Source of the DNA: Niameybacter massiliensis
GTDB taxonomy: Bacteria; Bacillota; Clostridia; Lachnospirales; Cellulosilyticaceae
Direction: 5' to 3'
Length of the DNA: 64,000 nt
Assembly: GCF_001282685.1 (NCBI RefSeq)
Contig: NZ_LN875034.1
Location: forward strand, 521,550-585,549
Position 1 is the first letter of the stretch, and every line of letters begins with the position of its first letter. The notes under the pieces are model-generated. The model worked only from the letters and a program-made list of their open reading frames with translations. It was not told where the DNA came from and did no database searches. Positions 1 through 11,005 of this stretch are shown in pieces. A program made the position numbers and the translations under genes.

Positions 1-55
1 TATGAGCATGATTGCTGGTACAGCACGTTCAATGGGAATCGTTATTGAAGGTTAA
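1..55 (+). CDS. rplK: Ribosomal protein L11, C-terminal end (partial)
   Basis: The window opens inside a reading frame that encodes about 17 residues, including GTARSMGIVIEG, and then stops (TAA 53-55). This matches the conserved C-terminus of ribosomal protein L11 (uL11), part of the GTPase-associated centre of the 50S subunit. The gene directly upstream of rplA in Firmicutes is rplK, so the context agrees. Only the tail is visible. Confidence 0.9.
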   Translation, partial: MSMIAGTARSMGIVIEG

Positions 56-141
56 TTCAAAACTAATTTAAAAATAATTTGAGCGCGTATATAGTACGTG
101 GGAGGGCATAGTCCCCGATAACACCACAAGGAGGTAACGTT

Positions 142-834
142 ATGAAAAGAGGAAAAAAATATATCGAAGCTGCTAAACTTGTAGATCGTTCAAGCTTATA
201 CGATACAAACGAAGCTTTTGATTTAGTAGTAAAAGCGTCAAGTGCAAAATTCGACGAAACAGTTGAAGCACACATCAAATTAGGTGTTGACAGCCGTCAT
301 GCTGATCAACAAGTACGTGGTGCGGTAGTATTACCACACGGTACTGGTAAAACTCATAGAGTACTTGTATTTGCTAAAGGTGCAAAAGCTGATGAAGCTT
401 TAGCTGCTGGTGCAGATTTCGTAGGTGCTGAAGATTTAATCCCAAGAATCCAAAATGAAGGTTGGTTCGAGTTTGATGTTGTAGTTGCTACACCAGACAT
501 GATGGGTGTTGTAGGTCGTTTAGGTCGTGTTCTTGGACCAAAAGGCTTAATGCCAAACCCTAAAGCTGGTACAGTTACTATGGACGTTACTAAAGCAATC
601 AATGATATCAAAGCTGGTAAAATTGAGTACCGTCTTGACAAAACAAACATTATCCACGTTCCAGTAGGTAAAGTTTCATTCGGTCAAGAAAAATTACAAG
701 AAAACTTCTCCACATTAATGAGTGCAATCATAAAAGCAAAACCAGCTGCTGCTAAAGGTCAATACCTTCGTAGTATCTCTGTTTCTTCAACAATGGGCCC
801 TGGTGTAAAAATCAACCCAGCTAAAGCTGAATAA
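142..834 (+). CDS. rplA: 50S ribosomal protein L1
   Basis: This encodes a 230-residue uL1, which binds 23S rRNA at the mobile L1 stalk and helps release the deacylated tRNA. The sequence starts [16 protein letters not shown] and contains the L1 signature around [20 protein letters not shown]. The start follows a clear AAGGAGGT ribosome-binding site. It lies 86 bp after rplK and probably shares its transcript. In other bacteria L1 can repress its own mRNA, but I did not identify an L1-binding element here. Confidence 0.98.
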   Translation: MKRGKKYIEAAKLVDRSSLYDTNEAFDLVVKASSAKFDETVEAHIKLGVDSRHADQQVRGAVVLPHGTGKTHRVLVFAKGAKADEALAAGADFVGAEDLIPRIQNEGWFEFDVVVATPDMMGVVGRLGRVLGPKGLMPNPKAGTVTMDVTKAINDIKAGKIEYRLDKTNIIHVPVGKVSFGQEKLQENFSTLMSAIIKAKPAAAKGQYLRSISVSSTMGPGVKINPAKAE

Positions 835-861
835 TTAACAGAAACTGGTAGCTAATAAATG

Positions 862-890
862 TTGACAACTTAAGATGGACATGTTATCAT
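862..890 (+). promoter_or_regulatory. Promoter of rplJ-rplL with an overlapping palindrome
   Basis: The -35 box is TTGACA (862-867) and the -10 box TATCAT (885-890), separated by exactly 17 bp. The predicted start, near 897, lies just upstream of the L10 leader. A perfect 10-bp inverted repeat (ACTTAAGATG 868-877, CATCTTAAGT 888-897, 10-nt gap) covers the spacer and the -10 box. It may be an operator; it has no U-run and is not a terminator. Confidence 0.75.
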
Positions 891-908
891 CTTAAGTGTT
901 GAAAATGA

Positions 909-1032
909 ATACTGTACCGCAGACAGTAGGTGCCGAAAGGCATAACGTATACAACCTACCGAGGTCTATATCATACTATGGACGGATGTATCACCACTTT
1001 GCCTGCGGAAAAAAGCAAAGTGGTATTTTTTT
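909..1032 (+). promoter_or_regulatory. L10 leader RNA (autoregulatory 5' UTR of rplJ-rplL)
   Basis: The roughly 125-nt untranslated region before rplJ contains complementary arms (GTAGGTGCC near 926, ACAACCTACC at 951-960) and ends in a terminator-like hairpin. Its position, size and layout match the Firmicutes L10 leader, in which the L10(L12)4 complex binds the leader and lowers downstream expression. A covariance-model search with the Rfam L10_leader family would confirm it. Confidence 0.8.
993..1032 (+). terminator. Intrinsic terminator/attenuator within the L10 leader
   Basis: A perfect 10-bp stem (ACCACTTTGC 993-1002, GCAAAGTGGT 1015-1024) is followed by A and seven T (1026-1032). Its position between the leader and the rplJ ribosome-binding site suggests conditional attenuation of rplJ-rplL. 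Confidence 0.8.
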
Positions 1033-1061
1033 GACATAACCTGGAATTAGGAGGTGTAACA

Positions 1062-1550
1062 ATGGCAAAAGTTGAACAAAAACAAGTTGTTGTTGATCAA
1101 ATCAAAGCAAAATTAGAAGGAGCTAGTTCTATCCTTTTAGTAGACTACCGTGGTCTTACTGTAGAACAAGATACAGTTCTTCGTAAAGAACTTCGTGAAG
1201 CTGGTGTTGAGTACAAAGTATACAAAAACACTATGGTAAACTTCGCAGTTCAAGGAACAGAATTCGAAGCAATTTCTAAACATCTTGAAGGACCTACAGC
1301 TATCGCTATCAGCTATGATGATGCAACTGCTGGAGCTAGAGTATTAGCTAAAGTTGCTAAAGCTAACGAAAAGTTAGAATTTAAAGGTGGCGTAGTAGAA
1401 GGTACTTACTATGATGCAAATGGGATGTTAGCTATCGGTAATATCGCACCAAGAGAAGAATTACTTGGTCGTTTACTTGGAAGCATCAAATCACCTATTG
1501 CAAGCTTTGCACGTGTTATTAAACAAGTTGCAGAAAAAGACGCAGAATAA
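1062..1550 (+). CDS. rplJ: 50S ribosomal protein L10
   Basis: This encodes a 162-residue uL10, the base of the ribosomal stalk. It binds 23S rRNA through its N-terminal domain and carries L7/L12 dimers on its C-terminal helix. The start MAKVEQKQVVVDQIKAKL and the segment LLVDYRGLTVEQDT are typical. It follows AGGAGGTG and is preceded by its own promoter and L10 leader, which points to autogenous control. rplL is 63 bp downstream. Confidence 0.98.
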   Translation: MAKVEQKQVVVDQIKAKLEGASSILLVDYRGLTVEQDTVLRKELREAGVEYKVYKNTMVNFAVQGTEFEAISKHLEGPTAIAISYDDATAGARVLAKVAKANEKLEFKGGVVEGTYYDANGMLAIGNIAPREELLGRLLGSIKSPIASFARVIKQVAEKDAE

Positions 1551-1613
1551 TCTGCCTAGAGTTAAATTTACATTAATAATTAATTAGTAATTAAAATTAC
1601 GGAGGTGCTTACA

Positions 1614-1982
1614 ATGGCAAAATTATCAATCCAAGAAATCATGGAAGCTATTAAAGAATTAACAATTTTAGAATTAAACGATTTAGTAACAGCTTGTGAA
1701 GAAGAGTTCGGTGTATCAGCAGCAGCAGGCGTTATGGTAGCAGCAGCACCAGGTGCAGCAGCAGAAGAAAAAACAGAATTCGACGTTGAATTAACAAGCG
1801 CTGGTTCAGAAAAAATCAAAGTAATCAAAGTTGTTCGTGAAATTACAGGTCTTGGCTTAAAAGAAGCTAAAGAAGTAACAGAAGGAACACCAAAAGTTCT
1901 TAAAGAAGGCGTTTCTAAAGATGAAGCTGAAGCAATCAAAGCTAAATTAGAAGAAGTTGGCGCTCAAGTAACTTTAAAATAA
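1614..1982 (+). CDS. rplL: 50S ribosomal protein L7/L12
   Basis: This 122-residue bL12 is the flexible stalk protein that recruits translational GTPases. The N-terminal dimerisation region is followed by an Ala-rich hinge ([17 protein letters not shown]) and a C-terminal domain with [13 protein letters not shown]. An in-frame GTG at 1605 lies inside the AGGAGGT sequence, so the ATG at 1614 ([13 protein letters not shown]) is the start. It is the last gene of the rplJ-rplL unit, and a strong terminator follows. Confidence 0.98.
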   Translation: MAKLSIQEIMEAIKELTILELNDLVTACEEEFGVSAAAGVMVAAAPGAAAEEKTEFDVELTSAGSEKIKVIKVVREITGLGLKEAKEVTEGTPKVLKEGVSKDEAEAIKAKLEEVGAQVTLK

Positions 1983-1995
1983 TTCCGGTTATGCT

Positions 1996-2027
1996 AAAAG
2001 GCAGCAATTGCTGCCTTTTATTTTTTT
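1996..2027 (+). terminator. Terminator after rplL
   Basis: A perfect 10-bp stem (AAAAGGCAGC 1996-2005, GCTGCCTTTT 2010-2019) with loop AATT is followed by a T-run at 2021-2027. It separates rplJL from rpoBC. Confidence 0.9.
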
Positions 2028-2342
2028 CCATGAATAATTTAGAATTAAAGAGATAAAAAAGAGGCAGTTACCCCTTGAAAGTAACTACCTTGAATGTTAT
2101 ATTTAAAATTGCTTAGCCAAAAATAAGGAAAAAGGGTTGACTTACCCTTTTTTTTCTGATAGCATATTAGAATGTGTCAGTATGTAAATATTTCTGTAAA
2201 TATTATATCATACTGGTAAAAACATTACAATACATAATCTAACTTAAATGTATAACGATGTAAAAATCTACAATAGTTTATAAGATTATGTCACTTTAAG
2301 ATTTACTCGGAATAATGCAGCATGCTGCATGATTTATAAATT
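2028..2342 (+). promoter_or_regulatory. rplL-rpoB intergenic region with two hairpins and a palindrome
   Basis: No gene lies here. Visible elements are an imperfect 11-bp hairpin (2061-2071 with 2081-2091), a terminator-like hairpin (AAAAAGGGT 2129-2137, ACCCTTTTT 2144-2152, T-run to 2155), and a perfect 16-bp palindrome (2315-2330) about 20 bp before the rpoB ribosome-binding site. The middle is AT-rich; I could not assign one clear promoter. The second hairpin suggests a leader with attenuation or a small transcript. Confidence 0.5.
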
Positions 2343-2363
2343 TTGCAAGGGGTGAGAGAACAC

Positions 2364-5300
2364 ATGCAAAAATCTAAGATTCGTCCAATTAATGTGGGCA
2401 AACAAATTCGTATGAGCTATGCTTCAACAGATGAGATTTTTGAAATACCAAACCTTATAGAGGTACAAAAAGATTCTTACAACTGGTTCCTCAAAGAAGG
2501 GCTTAAAGAAGTATTCCAAGATATCTCTCCAATTACAGATTTCAATGGCAACCTTAGCCTTGAGTTTGTAGATTTTGTTTTAGACAGCAAACCTAAATAC
2601 ACAGTAGAAGAAGCAAAAGAGAGAGATACTAACTATAGTGCCGCTCTTAAAGTAAAAGCAAGACTTCACAACAAAGAAACAGGAGAAACAATTGATAATG
2701 ATGTGTTCATGGGAGATTTCCCTCTTATGACAGAAAACGGAACCTTCATTATTAATGGGGCTGAGCGTGTTATCGTTAGCCAGTTAGTACGTTCTCCAGG
2801 GATCTATTATGCAATCGATTTTGATAAAATCGGTAAAAAGCTTTACTCTGCAACAGTTATTCCTAACCGTGGAGCATGGCTTGAGTATGAAACAGATTCA
2901 AATGATATCTTCTATGTAAGAGTAGACCGTACACGTAAAGTACCAGTTACAGTTCTTTTACGTGCATTAGGACTCGGCAGTGATGCTGAAATTCTTGATA
3001 CATTTGGAGAAGAACCAAAAATTCTTCAAACTATCGAAAAGGATACTACTAAGACATATGAAGAAGGGCTTTTAGAAATATACAAACGTATTCGTCCAGG
3101 TGAGCCACCAACAGTTGAAAGTGCGCAAACACTTCTTGGCAATATGTTCTTTGATCCTCGTAGATATGACCTTGCAAAAGTAGGTCGTTATAAATTCAAT
3201 AAAAAATTAGCATTAAGAAACCGTGTTACAGGTCATAAACTTGCTGAAGATGTAGTAGATATGTTCACAGGTGAAGTTGTAGCAACAGCAGGTGAAAAAA
3301 TCACAGTTGCTTTAGCTGACAAGATCCAAAACACTGGAGCACCTCATATCTATATCGCAGTAGCAGAAACAGATCGTCCAGTTAAAGTTCTTACTAACCA
3401 AACAGTAGACTTTAATCATTTCTTCCCAGATATTAATGTTGATGAAGTAGGCATCAAAGATGCAGTTTACTATCCAGCATTGGTACGTATTATTGAAGAA
3501 TTTGATGAAGAAGACGATATTAGAGCTGCAGTTATTGCAAGACATAATGAACTTGTTCCAAAACATATCACTTTAGAAGATATTTTTGCTTCTATTAATT
3601 ATAATATTCATCTTGAATATGATTTAGGACATAAAGATGACATTGACCACCTTGGTAACCGTCGTATCCGTGCTGTAGGAGAACTCCTTCAAAATCAATT
3701 CCGTATCGGTCTTGCTCGTATGGAAAGAGTAGTACGTGAAAGAATGACAGTTCAAGACTCTGAGAGCATCAGTCCTCAAACATTCATTAACATTAGACCT
3801 GTTACAGCTGCTATTAAAGAATTCTTTGGTAGTTCACAGCTTTCACAGTTCATGGATCAAAACAACCCTCTTGCTGAGCTTACACATAAACGTAGATTAT
3901 CAGCATTAGGTCCTGGCGGTCTCTCAAGAGAACGTGCTGGCTTCGAGGTTCGTGACGTTCACCATTCTCACTATGGTCGTATGTGTCCAATCGAGACTCC
4001 AGAGGGTCCAAACATCGGTCTTATCAACTCACTTGCTACATTTGCACGTATTAATGAATACGGCTTTATTGAAGCACCATACCGTGTAATTGATAAATCA
4101 ACAGGTACACCACGTGTAACTGATGATGTAATTTATATTACAGCTGATGAAGAAGAAAACTACACAGTATGTCAAGCAACAGAAGATCTCAATGAAAATG
4201 GCGAATTCATCAATAGAAAAGTAAGAGCGCGTCGTCGTGAAGAAATTCTAGAATTCGATTACAAAGAAATTGACCTTATGGATATTTCTCCAAAACAAAT
4301 TGTATCTGTTGCGACAGCTATGATTCCTTTCCTTGAAAATGATGATGCGAACCGTGCCCTAATGGGTGCCAACATGCAACGTCAGGCAGTACCACTTATC
4401 CGTACAAATAGTCCTATTGTAGGAACAGGTATGGAACACAAAGCGGCAGTAGACTCAGGTGTACTTGCAGTAGCTCGTGAAGATGGGATTGCAGAAAAAG
4501 TAACAGCAGATGAAATTGTTATCCGTTCAGAAGACGGTAAAAAACACTCATATAAATTAACTAAATTCTCAAGAAGTAACCAAGGTACATGTATCAATCA
4601 AAGACCTATCATCAACAAAGGTGATGTGATCAAAAAAGGTGATGTACTTGCAGATGGTCCATCAACAGATCATGGTGAACTTGCTCTTGGTCAAAATCCA
4701 CTTATTGGATTCATGACATGGGAAGGTTACAACTATGAGGATGCTATCCTTTTAAGTGAAAGACTTATTAAAGAAGATATCTACACTTCTGTTCATATTG
4801 AAGAATATGAAGTTGAAGCACGTGATACTAAAGTAGGTCCAGAAGAAATCACTCGTGATATTCCAAACGTAGGTGAAGATGCACTTAAAGACCTTGATGA
4901 AAGAGGTATTATCCGTATTGGTGCGGAAGTACGTTCTGGAGACATCTTAGTAGGTCGTGTAACACCAAAAGGTGAAACTGAACTTACAGCTGAAGAAAGA
5001 TTACTTCGTGCAATCTTCGGTGAAAAAGTACGTGAAGTAAGAGATACATCACTTCGTGTACCTCATGGTGAAGCTGGTATTATCGTAGATGTTAAAGTAT
5101 TTACACGTGAAAATGGTGATGAATTATCTCCAGGTGTAAACAAAATGGTTCGTTGTTATATTGCTCAAAAGAGAAAAATCTCTGTTGGGGATAAAATGGC
5201 TGGACGACATGGTAATAAAGGGGTTATCTCAAGAGTTCTTCCAGTAGAAGATATGCCATTCCTTCCAAATGGTAGAGCACTTGATATCGTTCTTAATCCA

Positions 5301-6221
5301 CTAGGGGTACCATCACGTATGAACATTGGACAGGTATTAGAAGTCCATTTAGGTCTTGCAGCTAAAGCACTTGGCTTTAAAATTGCAACACCAGTATTCG
5401 ATGGCGCTCACGAGTCTGACATCATGGAAACACTTGTAATGGCGAATGACTATGTTAATAATACATGGGAAGAATTCACTGAAAAATGGAAAGACCGTAT
5501 TGATGAAAGTGTATACAACTACCTTGAAGAAAACTTAGACCACCGTAAAGAGTGGGAAGGTGTTCCTCTTGACCACACAGGTAAAGTACAACTTCGTGAT
5601 GGACGTACAGGTGAAGCATTTGATAACCCTGTAACAGTAGGTTACATGCACTACCTCAAACTTCACCATTTAGTTGATGATAAAATGCATGCACGTTCAA
5701 CAGGACCATATGCAACAATTACACAACAACCTCTTGGTGGTAAGGCACAATTCGGTGGACAACGTTTTGGAGAGATGGAGGTATGGGCACTTGAAGCTTA
5801 TGGTGCTGCGTACACATTACAAGAAATCCTTACAATTAAATCTGACGACGTTGTTGGTCGTGTTAAAACTTATGAATCAATCGTTAAAGGCGAAAATATA
5901 CCTGAACCAGGTATTCCAGAGTCATTCAAAGTTCTTCTTAAAGAGCTTCAATCACTCGCACTTGATGTAAGAGTATTAACAAGTGATATGGACGAACTTC
6001 AAATCAAAGAAAGTGTTGAAGATGGAGAAATCGTAGCTGTTAATATTGAAGGTATCGAAGATGCACCACAAAATCCAGAGTTTATCGATGATGATGTAGA
6101 ATTAGCGGAAACTGATTTAGAAGTAGAAGCAGATCTAGAAGAAGAATCTTTAGATTTTGATTTTGATGAGTCAGTTGTCGATGATTTATTCGAAGAACCA
6201 GTAGATGATTTTGATTTATAA
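2364..6221 (+). CDS. rpoB: DNA-directed RNA polymerase subunit beta
   Basis: This 1285-residue beta subunit forms one pincer of RNA polymerase and part of the catalytic cleft. The order of conserved blocks is normal, from [16 protein letters not shown] through the rifampicin region ([16 protein letters not shown], then [13 protein letters not shown]) to [13 protein letters not shown]. The Asp, His and Ser positions commonly mutated in rifampicin resistance are wild type. In-frame TTG (2343) and GTG (2352) codons lie upstream, but the ATG at 2364 gives a typical N-terminus ([21 protein letters not shown]) after AAGGGG. The last ~65 residues form a very acidic tail, as in other Firmicutes. rpoC follows after 23 bp. 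Confidence 0.98.
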   Translation: MQKSKIRPINVGKQIRMSYASTDEIFEIPNLIEVQKDSYNWFLKEGLKEVFQDISPITDFNGNLSLEFVDFVLDSKPKYTVEEAKERDTNYSAALKVKARLHNKETGETIDNDVFMGDFPLMTENGTFIINGAERVIVSQLVRSPGIYYAIDFDKIGKKLYSATVIPNRGAWLEYETDSNDIFYVRVDRTRKVPVTVLLRALGLGSDAEILDTFGEEPKILQTIEKDTTKTYEEGLLEIYKRIRPGEPPTVESAQTLLGNMFFDPRRYDLAKVGRYKFNKKLALRNRVTGHKLAEDVVDMFTGEVVATAGEKITVALADKIQNTGAPHIYIAVAETDRPVKVLTNQTVDFNHFFPDINVDEVGIKDAVYYPALVRIIEEFDEEDDIRAAVIARHNELVPKHITLEDIFASINYNIHLEYDLGHKDDIDHLGNRRIRAVGELLQNQFRIGLARMERVVRERMTVQDSESISPQTFINIRPVTAAIKEFFGSSQLSQFMDQNNPLAELTHKRRLSALGPGGLSRERAGFEVRDVHHSHYGRMCPIETPEGPNIGLINSLATFARINEYGFIEAPYRVIDKSTGTPRVTDDVIYITADEEENYTVCQATEDLNENGEFINRKVRARRREEILEFDYKEIDLMDISPKQIVSVATAMIPFLENDDANRALMGANMQRQAVPLIRTNSPIVGTGMEHKAAVDSGVLAVAREDGIAEKVTADEIVIRSEDGKKHSYKLTKFSRSNQGTCINQRPIINKGDVIKKGDVLADGPSTDHGELALGQNPLIGFMTWEGYNYEDAILLSERLIKEDIYTSVHIEEYEVEARDTKVGPEEITRDIPNVGEDALKDLDERGIIRIGAEVRSGDILVGRVTPKGETELTAEERLLRAIFGEKVREVRDTSLRVPHGEAGIIVDVKVFTRENGDELSPGVNKMVRCYIAQKRKISVGDKMAGRHGNKGVISRVLPVEDMPFLPNGRALDIVLNPLGVPSRMNIGQVLEVHLGLAAKALGFKIATPVFDGAHESDIMETLVMANDYVNNTWEEFTEKWKDRIDESVYNYLEENLDHRKEWEGVPLDHTGKVQLRDGRTGEAFDNPVTVGYMHYLKLHHLVDDKMHARSTGPYATITQQPLGGKAQFGGQRFGEMEVWALEAYGAAYTLQEILTIKSDDVVGRVKTYESIVKGENIPEPGIPESFKVLLKELQSLALDVRVLTSDMDELQIKESVEDGEIVAVNIEGIEDAPQNPEFIDDDVELAETDLEVEADLEEESLDFDFDESVVDDLFEEPVDDFDL

Positions 6222-6244
6222 AAGCTTAGAAGGGAGTAAAGGTC

Positions 6245-9200
6245 ATGACTAATATGGATCAATCAGTCCTATTTGAAGCAATAAGAATTGGATTAGCTTC
6301 CCCTGAAAAAATTCGTGAATGGTCTAGAGGAGAAGTAAAAAAACCAGAAACAATTAACTACCGTACACAAAGACCTGAACGAGACGGGCTATTCTGTGAA
6401 AAAATATTTGGACCTAGCAAAGACTGGGAATGTCATTGTGGTAAATACAAACGTATCAGATATAAAGGTGTAATTTGTGATCGTTGTGGTGTTGAAGTCA
6501 CAAAAGCAAAAGTACGCCGTGAAAGAATGGGACACATCGAGCTTGCAGCTCCTGTGTCTCACATCTGGTACTTTAAAGGTATCCCAAGTAGAATGGGGCT
6601 TATTCTTAATCTTTCACCAAGATTATTAGAAAAAATCCTTTATTTTGCATGCTATATTGTTACAGATCCTAAAGATACAGGGTTATCATATAAAGAAGTA
6701 CTTACAGAAAAAGAGTACAGAGAAGCAGAAGAAAAATATGGCTATGGCTCATTTACCGCAGAAATGGGTGCAGAGGCTATTAAAAAACTTCTTCAAGATA
6801 TCGACCTTGAAGCAGAAAGTATCGAACTTAAAGCAGGACTTAAAGATACTACAGGACAAAAAAGAATTCGTATTATTAAACGCTTAGAAGTAATCGAAGC
6901 ATTTAGACTTTCTGGTAATAAACCAGAATGGATGATTCTTGATGTTGTACCAGTATTACCACCAGACTTAAGACCTATGATTCAACTTGATGGTGGACGT
7001 TTTGCTACATCAGACTTAAACGACCTTTACAGAAGAGTTATTAACCGTAATAATCGTCTTAAACGTCTTCTTGATCTTGGAGCACCAAACATTATCGTTC
7101 GTAATGAAAAACGTATGCTTCAAGAAGCTGTTGATGCACTTATCGACAATGGTAGACGTGGTAGACCAGTTACAGGCCCTGGAAATAGACCACTTAAATC
7201 TTTATCTGATATGCTTAAAGGTAAAGCAGGTCGTTTCCGTCAAAACTTACTTGGTAAACGTGTTGACTACTCAGGACGTTCTGTTATCGTAGTAGGACCA
7301 TCACTTAAACTTTACCAATGTGGTTTACCAAAAGAAATGGCTATCGAGTTATTCAAACCATTCGTTATGAAAAAACTCGTTTCTGATGGCTTAGCACACA
7401 ACATTAAAAATGCTAAACATATGATTGAAAGACTTCATCCAGAAGTATGGGATGTTCTTGAAGAAGTTATCCGTGAGCATCCAGTTATGCTTAACCGTGC
7501 GCCTACACTTCACCGTTTAGGTATTCAAGCATTCGAACCTGTACTTGTAGAGGGTCGTGCACTTAAACTTCACCCACTTGTATGTACAGCTTACAATGCT
7601 GACTTCGATGGTGACCAGATGGCGGTTCACGTTCCACTTTCTGTAGAAGCACAAACAGAATGTCGTTTCCTTCTTTTAGCGCCAAACAACTTACTTAAAC
7701 CATCAGATGGTGGTCCAGTAGCAGTTCCTTCACAGGATATGGTTCTTGGTACTTATTATTTAACACTTGATAAAGAAGGCGAAGAAGGCGAAGGCAAATT
7801 CTTTAGAAATGAAAATGAAGCTATTTTAGCTTATACAAACGGTGTTATTACACTTCATGCACGTATTAAAGTACGTAGAACTATTGAAATCAATGGTGAA
7901 ATGAAGACAGGTATTACTGAAACAACAGTTGGACGTATTATCTATAACGAAGTTATTCCTCAAGATCTTGGATTTGTAGATCGTACAAACCCAGAAAATG
8001 AATTTAAATACGAAATTGATTTCTTAGTTGGTAAAAAAGAACTAGGAAAACTTATCAAAAAATGTATCAATACACATGGTGCAACTAAAACAGCTATTCT
8101 TCTTGATAACATTAAAGATTTAGGCTTTAAGTTCTCAACTCGTGGATCATTAACAGTATCAGTATCAGATATGGTTATTCCAGAGAGAAAAGGCGAATAC
8201 TTAGCTGAAGGTGATGTTGCAGTAGAACATGTAACAAAACTCTTCAAACGTGGTCTTATGACAGATGAAGAACGTTACAATAAGGTAATTCAAGCATGGA
8301 ATACAGCCAATGATAAGATTACTAAAGCCCTATTTGAAGGACTTGGTAAATATAATCCTATCTACATGATGGCTCACTCAGGTGCCCGTGGTTCTAACAA
8401 CCAGATTAAACAGCTTGCAGGTATGCGTGGTCTTATGGCTTCTCCATCAGGACGTATCATCGAGCTTCCAATCAAGGCTAACTTCCGTGAGGGTCTATCA
8501 GTACTTGAATACTTCATCTCTGCCCATGGTGCTCGTAAAGGTCTTGCTGATACAGCTCTTCGTACAGCCGATTCAGGATACCTTACACGTCGTCTTGTAG
8601 ACGTTTCTCAAGATGTCATCATCAGAGAAAGAGACTGTCGTCATGACGCAGACGCTACAATTCCAGGTATGTGGGTTCAAGCATTCAAAGATGGTGCAGA
8701 AGTTATTGAACCATTAAGCGAAAGACTTACAGGTCGTTTTGCAGCTGAAGCAATTGTTCACCCAGAAACAGGTGAAGTGATTGTAGAAGCAAACAAAATG
8801 ATTCGTCCACAAGTAGCAGAGTATATTGATGCTATTGGTATTGAAAAAGTTAAAATTAGAACAGCACTTACATGTAAATCAAAAATTGGTGTTTGCGCAA
8901 GATGTTATGGTGCAAACATGGCATCTGGTAACGAAGTAAGAGTAGGGGAATCTGTAGGGATTATCGCTGCTCAGTCAATCGGTGAGCCAGGTACACAGCT
9001 TACAATGCGTACTTTCCATACAGGTGGTATCGCTGGAGATGACATCACACAAGGTCTTCCACGTATCGAAGAGTTATTCGAAGCACGTAAACCAAAAGGG
9101 CTTGCAATTATTGCAGAGTTCCCAGGTGTTGTAACAATTACAGAAACTAAGAAAAAACGTGAAGTAACTATCACAGATAGTGAAAATGGGCAAGCTAAAA

Positions 9201-9772
9201 CTTACCTTATTCCTTATGGTTCACGTATTAAAGTACTTGATGGTACTTATATTGAAGCCGGTGATGAGCTTACAGAAGGTAGTGTTAACCCACATGATAT
9301 CCTTAAAATTAAGGGTGTACGTGGCGTACAAGACTACATGCTTCAAGAAGTTCAACGTGTATACCGTCTTCAAGGGGTAGATATCAACGATAAACACGTT
9401 GAGGTTATCGTTAGACAAATGCTCAAAAAAGTTAAAATTGAAGAAAATGGTGATACAGATCTACTTCCAGGTAGCTTAGTTGACATTCTCGAATTTGAGG
9501 ATGTAAACGATAAAATGGCTGCTGAGGGGTTAGAGGTTGCTACAGGTAAAACAACTCTATTAGGTATCACAAAAGCTTCTCTTGCGACAGAATCCTTCTT
9601 ATCTGCAGCATCATTCCAAGAAACAACAAGAGTTCTTACAGAAGCTGCGATTAAAGGTAAAATGGATCCACTTATCGGTCTCAAAGAGAATGTAATTATT
9701 GGTAAACTTATCCCTGCTGGTACTGGTATGGACAGATATCGTAAGGTAGAAGTCGAAGTAACAGAAGGTTAA
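6245..9772 (+). CDS. rpoC: DNA-directed RNA polymerase subunit beta'
   Basis: This 1175-residue beta' subunit carries the active site. A zinc-binding motif uses Cys63, Cys65, Cys78 and Cys81, and the catalytic [12 protein letters not shown] loop at about residues 451-462 has the three Mg-binding aspartates. The bridge/trigger region ([10 protein letters not shown]) and the second cysteine cluster ([13 protein letters not shown]) are intact. The length matches Firmicutes beta' without the large proteobacterial insertions. The ATG at 6245 follows AAGGGAG. It is co-transcribed with rpoB and closed by a strong terminator. Confidence 0.98.
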   Translation: MTNMDQSVLFEAIRIGLASPEKIREWSRGEVKKPETINYRTQRPERDGLFCEKIFGPSKDWECHCGKYKRIRYKGVICDRCGVEVTKAKVRRERMGHIELAAPVSHIWYFKGIPSRMGLILNLSPRLLEKILYFACYIVTDPKDTGLSYKEVLTEKEYREAEEKYGYGSFTAEMGAEAIKKLLQDIDLEAESIELKAGLKDTTGQKRIRIIKRLEVIEAFRLSGNKPEWMILDVVPVLPPDLRPMIQLDGGRFATSDLNDLYRRVINRNNRLKRLLDLGAPNIIVRNEKRMLQEAVDALIDNGRRGRPVTGPGNRPLKSLSDMLKGKAGRFRQNLLGKRVDYSGRSVIVVGPSLKLYQCGLPKEMAIELFKPFVMKKLVSDGLAHNIKNAKHMIERLHPEVWDVLEEVIREHPVMLNRAPTLHRLGIQAFEPVLVEGRALKLHPLVCTAYNADFDGDQMAVHVPLSVEAQTECRFLLLAPNNLLKPSDGGPVAVPSQDMVLGTYYLTLDKEGEEGEGKFFRNENEAILAYTNGVITLHARIKVRRTIEINGEMKTGITETTVGRIIYNEVIPQDLGFVDRTNPENEFKYEIDFLVGKKELGKLIKKCINTHGATKTAILLDNIKDLGFKFSTRGSLTVSVSDMVIPERKGEYLAEGDVAVEHVTKLFKRGLMTDEERYNKVIQAWNTANDKITKALFEGLGKYNPIYMMAHSGARGSNNQIKQLAGMRGLMASPSGRIIELPIKANFREGLSVLEYFISAHGARKGLADTALRTADSGYLTRRLVDVSQDVIIRERDCRHDADATIPGMWVQAFKDGAEVIEPLSERLTGRFAAEAIVHPETGEVIVEANKMIRPQVAEYIDAIGIEKVKIRTALTCKSKIGVCARCYGANMASGNEVRVGESVGIIAAQSIGEPGTQLTMRTFHTGGIAGDDITQGLPRIEELFEARKPKGLAIIAEFPGVVTITETKKKREVTITDSENGQAKTYLIPYGSRIKVLDGTYIEAGDELTEGSVNPHDILKIKGVRGVQDYMLQEVQRVYRLQGVDINDKHVEVIVRQMLKKVKIEENGDTDLLPGSLVDILEFEDVNDKMAAEGLEVATGKTTLLGITKASLATESFLSAASFQETTRVLTEAAIKGKMDPLIGLKENVIIGKLIPAGTGMDRYRKVEVEVTEG

Positions 9773-9780
9773 TATTGGAA

Positions 9781-9813
9781 AAAGGTCGCTCTTTTGGAGA
9801 GTGACCTTTTTTT
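9781..9813 (+). terminator. Terminator after rpoC
   Basis: A 12-bp stem with one G-U pair (9781-9792 with 9798-9809) and loop TTTGG is followed by T residues to 9813. Confidence 0.9.
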
Positions 9814-9830
9814 ACCATCAAAATTTGACC

Positions 9831-9859
9831 TTGACATTTGCATGTGAGAATGTTAAAAT
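9831..9859 (+). promoter_or_regulatory. Promoter of the str operon (rpsL-rpsG-fusA)
   Basis: The -35 box TTGACA (9831-9836) and -10 box TAAAAT (9854-9859) are 17 bp apart, with an extended TG at 9851-9852. It starts just after the rpoC terminator, so the str operon is transcribed independently. The 5' UTR is about 70 nt. Confidence 0.85.
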
Positions 9860-9934
9860 CGTTCAGTGTGTGATAGTTTGCACAAGTAAATACTGCATAA
9901 GCAGGAATTATTCATTAAGCGAGGAGGTGCCAGA

Positions 9935-10351
9935 ATGCCTACATTTAACCAATTAGTTCGTAAAGGCAGAAAATCAATCGAGAAAAAATCTACTGCACCA
10001 GCGTTACAAAAAGGGTTCAACTCTTTACAAAAACGCGCTACAGATATCTCTGCTCCACAAAAGAGAGGTGTATGTACAGCAGTAAAAACAGCAACACCTA
10101 AAAAACCTAACTCTGCTCTTCGTAAGATTGCCAGAGTACGTCTTACAAACGGGATCGAAGTAACAGCTTACATTCCAGGTGAAGGACACAACTTACAAGA
10201 ACATAGTGTTGTTTTAATCCGTGGTGGTAGAGTAAAAGACTTACCAGGTACACGTTACCATATCGTACGTGGTACTTTAGATACAGCTGGGGTTGCTAAA
10301 AGAAACCAAGCTCGTTCTAAATACGGTGCTAAAAGACCAAAACAAAAATAG
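9935..10351 (+). CDS. rpsL: 30S ribosomal protein S12
   Basis: This 138-residue uS12 sits at the decoding centre of the small subunit and influences accuracy. The conserved [11 protein letters not shown] and [14 protein letters not shown] segments carry the lysines at which streptomycin-resistance mutations arise; both are wild type. It has the usual Firmicutes N-terminal insertion before KRGVC. The start follows GAGGAGGTG and it is the first gene of the str operon. Confidence 0.98.
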   Translation: MPTFNQLVRKGRKSIEKKSTAPALQKGFNSLQKRATDISAPQKRGVCTAVKTATPKKPNSALRKIARVRLTNGIEVTAYIPGEGHNLQEHSVVLIRGGRVKDLPGTRYHIVRGTLDTAGVAKRNQARSKYGAKRPKQK

Positions 10352-10357
10352 TTTTAA

Positions 10358-10462
10358 GATGAGTGCTTAGCACTTATCGGTGCCCGCTTATGAATATAAA
10401 CTGCTTACTAAGCGTTTAATATAGATGAGATTAGGGCACGCACGATCCCCCTATAAAGGGGA
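10358..10462 (+). promoter_or_regulatory. Structured rpsL-rpsG intercistronic RNA
   Basis: The 156-nt gap between rpsL and rpsG is unusually long for this operon and rich in complementary segments: a 9-bp hairpin with loop TTA (about 10358-10378), a possible long-range GTGCCC/GGGCAC pairing (10380-10385 with 10434-10439) enclosing a GCTTA/TAAGC hairpin, and a CCCC/GGGG hairpin near 10446-10461. In Escherichia coli the equivalent gap binds S7 for translational repression; the same role here is inference. Confidence 0.5.
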
Positions 10463-10507
10463 CGAGTACCTATGATTTATCATAAATTTAGTTAAGGAGG
10501 GAAGACC

Positions 10508-10978
10508 GTGCCACGTAAAGGACATGTTGCAAAAAGAGACGTATTAGCGGATCCATTATACAATAGCAAGCTTGTTACTAAATTAATTAATAACATTATG
10601 CTTGACGGTAAAAGAGGAACTGCACAAAAAATCGTATACGGTGCATTCGACATCGTAGCGGAAAAAACAGGTAGAGATGCTTTAGAGGTGTTCCAAGAAG
10701 CTTTAGAAAACATCATGCCAGTATTAGAAGTAAAAGCACGCCGTGTAGGAGGTGCTACTTACCAAGTACCTATGGAGGTTCGTCCAGAAAGACGTCAAAC
10801 ATTAGGACTTCGTTGGTTAACAACTTACACACGTAACCGTGGAGAAAGAACTACAACAGAAGCGTTAGCTGCAGAGATCTTAGATGCACTTAACAACACT
10901 GGTGGATCAGTTAAGAAAAAAGAAGATACACACAAAATGGCAGAAGCAAACAAAGCATTTGCTCATTACAGATTCTAG
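10508..10978 (+). CDS. rpsG: 30S ribosomal protein S7
   Basis: This 156-residue uS7 nucleates assembly of the 30S head and contacts E-site tRNA. The sequence [19 protein letters not shown] and the [15 protein letters not shown] region are typical. It starts with GTG (10508), 7 nt after AAGGAGGG. A structured gap separates it from rpsL, and fusA follows after 27 bp. Confidence 0.98.
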   Translation: MPRKGHVAKRDVLADPLYNSKLVTKLINNIMLDGKRGTAQKIVYGAFDIVAEKTGRDALEVFQEALENIMPVLEVKARRVGGATYQVPMEVRPERRQTLGLRWLTTYTRNRGERTTTEALAAEILDALNNTGGSVKKKEDTHKMAEANKAFAHYRF

Positions 10979-11005
10979 GTTTTATAACCTTAAGGAGGCA
11001 TTACC

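Noticed and set aside
5999..6262. Minus-strand frame opposite the acidic rpoB tail
   Set aside because: It is a Ser-rich shadow of the Glu/Asp codons of RpoB with no start signal.
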